NCBI GenBank assembly: GCA_900766055.1
Contig: CAAFTZ010000111.1
Span: 1 to 64,000, forward strand
From: an uncultured Parasutterella sp.
Lineage (GTDB): Bacteria > Pseudomonadota > Gammaproteobacteria > Burkholderiales > Burkholderiaceae_F
Reading direction: 5' to 3'
DNA: 64,000 nt
This document shows positions 63,795-64,000 of the stretch, one piece after another; position 1 is the first letter of the stretch, and each line of letters begins with the position of its first letter. The notes under the pieces were generated by a model. That model searched no databases, was not told where the DNA came from, and saw only the letters and a list, made by a program, of their open reading frames with translations. A program made the position numbers and the translations under genes.

Positions 63795-64000
63795 CTACTT
63801 TCGTTCAATGATCCGGATTTCTTCTCTCGGACTCGGGTCAGGCTCTTCTTTTTTATAGATTGCTTCACGGGCTAGTTGAAGCGCTGTTTCCATATCCGGG
63901 CACATATATTTACCGAGCCGCTGAGCGAGTCCTAAGCGTCTCATCTGGCGAAGCGGGTGTTCACTGGCGCCGACGACAATCAAAATCTTGCCGTGTTTCA
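63795..64000 (-). CDS. C-terminal part of a STAS-domain protein (possibly SulP-type transporter), truncated by window end
   Basis: The frame is open to the window edge, so only the last 67 residues are visible; the internal TTG at 63983 is not taken as the start. KILIVVGASEHPLRQMRRLGLAQRLGKYMCPDMETALQLAREAI has the end-of-STAS-domain pattern (strand, helix, GL, helix, then a final METALQLARE helix). This is seen in SulP anion transporters and anti-sigma antagonists. The charged tail (EEPDPSPREEIRIIERK) is typical of a cytoplasmic C-terminus. Which of these it is cannot be decided from this fragment. Confidence 0.65.
   Translation of the reverse strand, partial: KHGKILIVVGASEHPLRQMRRLGLAQRLGKYMCPDMETALQLAREAIYKKEEPDPSPREEIRIIERK

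Noticed and set aside
63653..63868. 72-residue N-terminal extension of the Crp-like regulator
   Set aside because: It would run through a terminator of the upstream gene and lacks a ribosome-binding site, whereas GGAGGGAAGA precedes 63652.
1..64000. CRISPR arrays, insertion sequences, prophage or integrase genes
   Set aside because: No regularly spaced direct repeats, transposase motifs or terminal inverted repeats were seen on reading through the window.

Overview
The window looks like a chromosomal segment of a Gram-negative betaproteobacterium in the order Burkholderiales, most likely a gut-type Sutterellaceae (Sutterella/Parasutterella-like). Grounds are the lipopolysaccharide and outer-membrane gene set (lptD, surA, waaA, waaC, hld genes), a betaproteobacterial-type trimeric porin, the miaB-phoH-ybeY-corC-lnt-glyQS-plsC gene order, the amgK-murU pair beside lptD, a His-containing (non-discriminating type) AspRS, and a Tat-exported flavoprotein/tetrahaem cytochrome pair of the sort gut bacteria use for anaerobic respiration. 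The species is an inference; base composition looks close to half GC and even along the window. I see no insertion sequence, prophage, integron or CRISPR array.

Layout, left to right. 1-5.5 kb: aspS, a small FmdB-type zinc ribbon and an EF-G-2-like GTPase on the minus strand, then a HisN-type phosphatase. 5.6-10.3 kb: a tripartite MacAB/TolC-type efflux operon (outer-membrane lipoprotein, adaptor, ATPase, permease). 10.3-15.8 kb: two tandem ssb genes divergent from uvrA, then a glycerate kinase. 16-23 kb: purL, an unrecognised 379-residue protein, and a minus-strand membrane-protein group (HdeD and two DUF2721 paralogues). 23-33 kb: ruvX, an acyltransferase, galU, an ADP-heptose operon (rfaE1-hldD-gmhB-rfaE2), and a phosphohexomutase-waaC-waaA-thiD operon, so most inner-core LPS synthesis is gathered here. 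33-44 kb: tRNA-Met with a strong promoter, apaH, then miaB-phoH-ybeY-corC-lnt-glyQ-glyS-plsC and a YgjP-type metallopeptidase. 44-53.5 kb: lptD-surA-rsmA (outer-membrane assembly and rRNA methylation) divergent from amgK-murU-dusB, then purH. 53.6-59.4 kb: tolB-pal-cpoB, a ClC transporter and malic enzyme.

59.4-64 kb is the most accessory-looking part. A Crp/Fnr-like regulator is followed on the same strand by a Tat-exported fumarate-reductase-family flavoprotein whose catalytic residues only partly match known fumarate reductases, a separate periplasmic tetrahaem cytochrome c, and a porin, ending in an intrinsic terminator. Together they look like an outer-membrane-to-periplasm respiratory module for an unidentified organic electron acceptor. 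The window ends inside a STAS-domain gene.

Most operons are tightly packed (ATGA or TAATG overlaps) and closed by clear intrinsic terminators, several with UUCG loops. Sequence-level oddities include an apparent twin-arginine signal on TolB, a triplicated N-terminal module in the YgjP-type protein, a leader with mutually exclusive hairpins and a terminator just before ruvX, a terminator hairpin almost touching the rsmA start, and loss of fis between dusB and purH.
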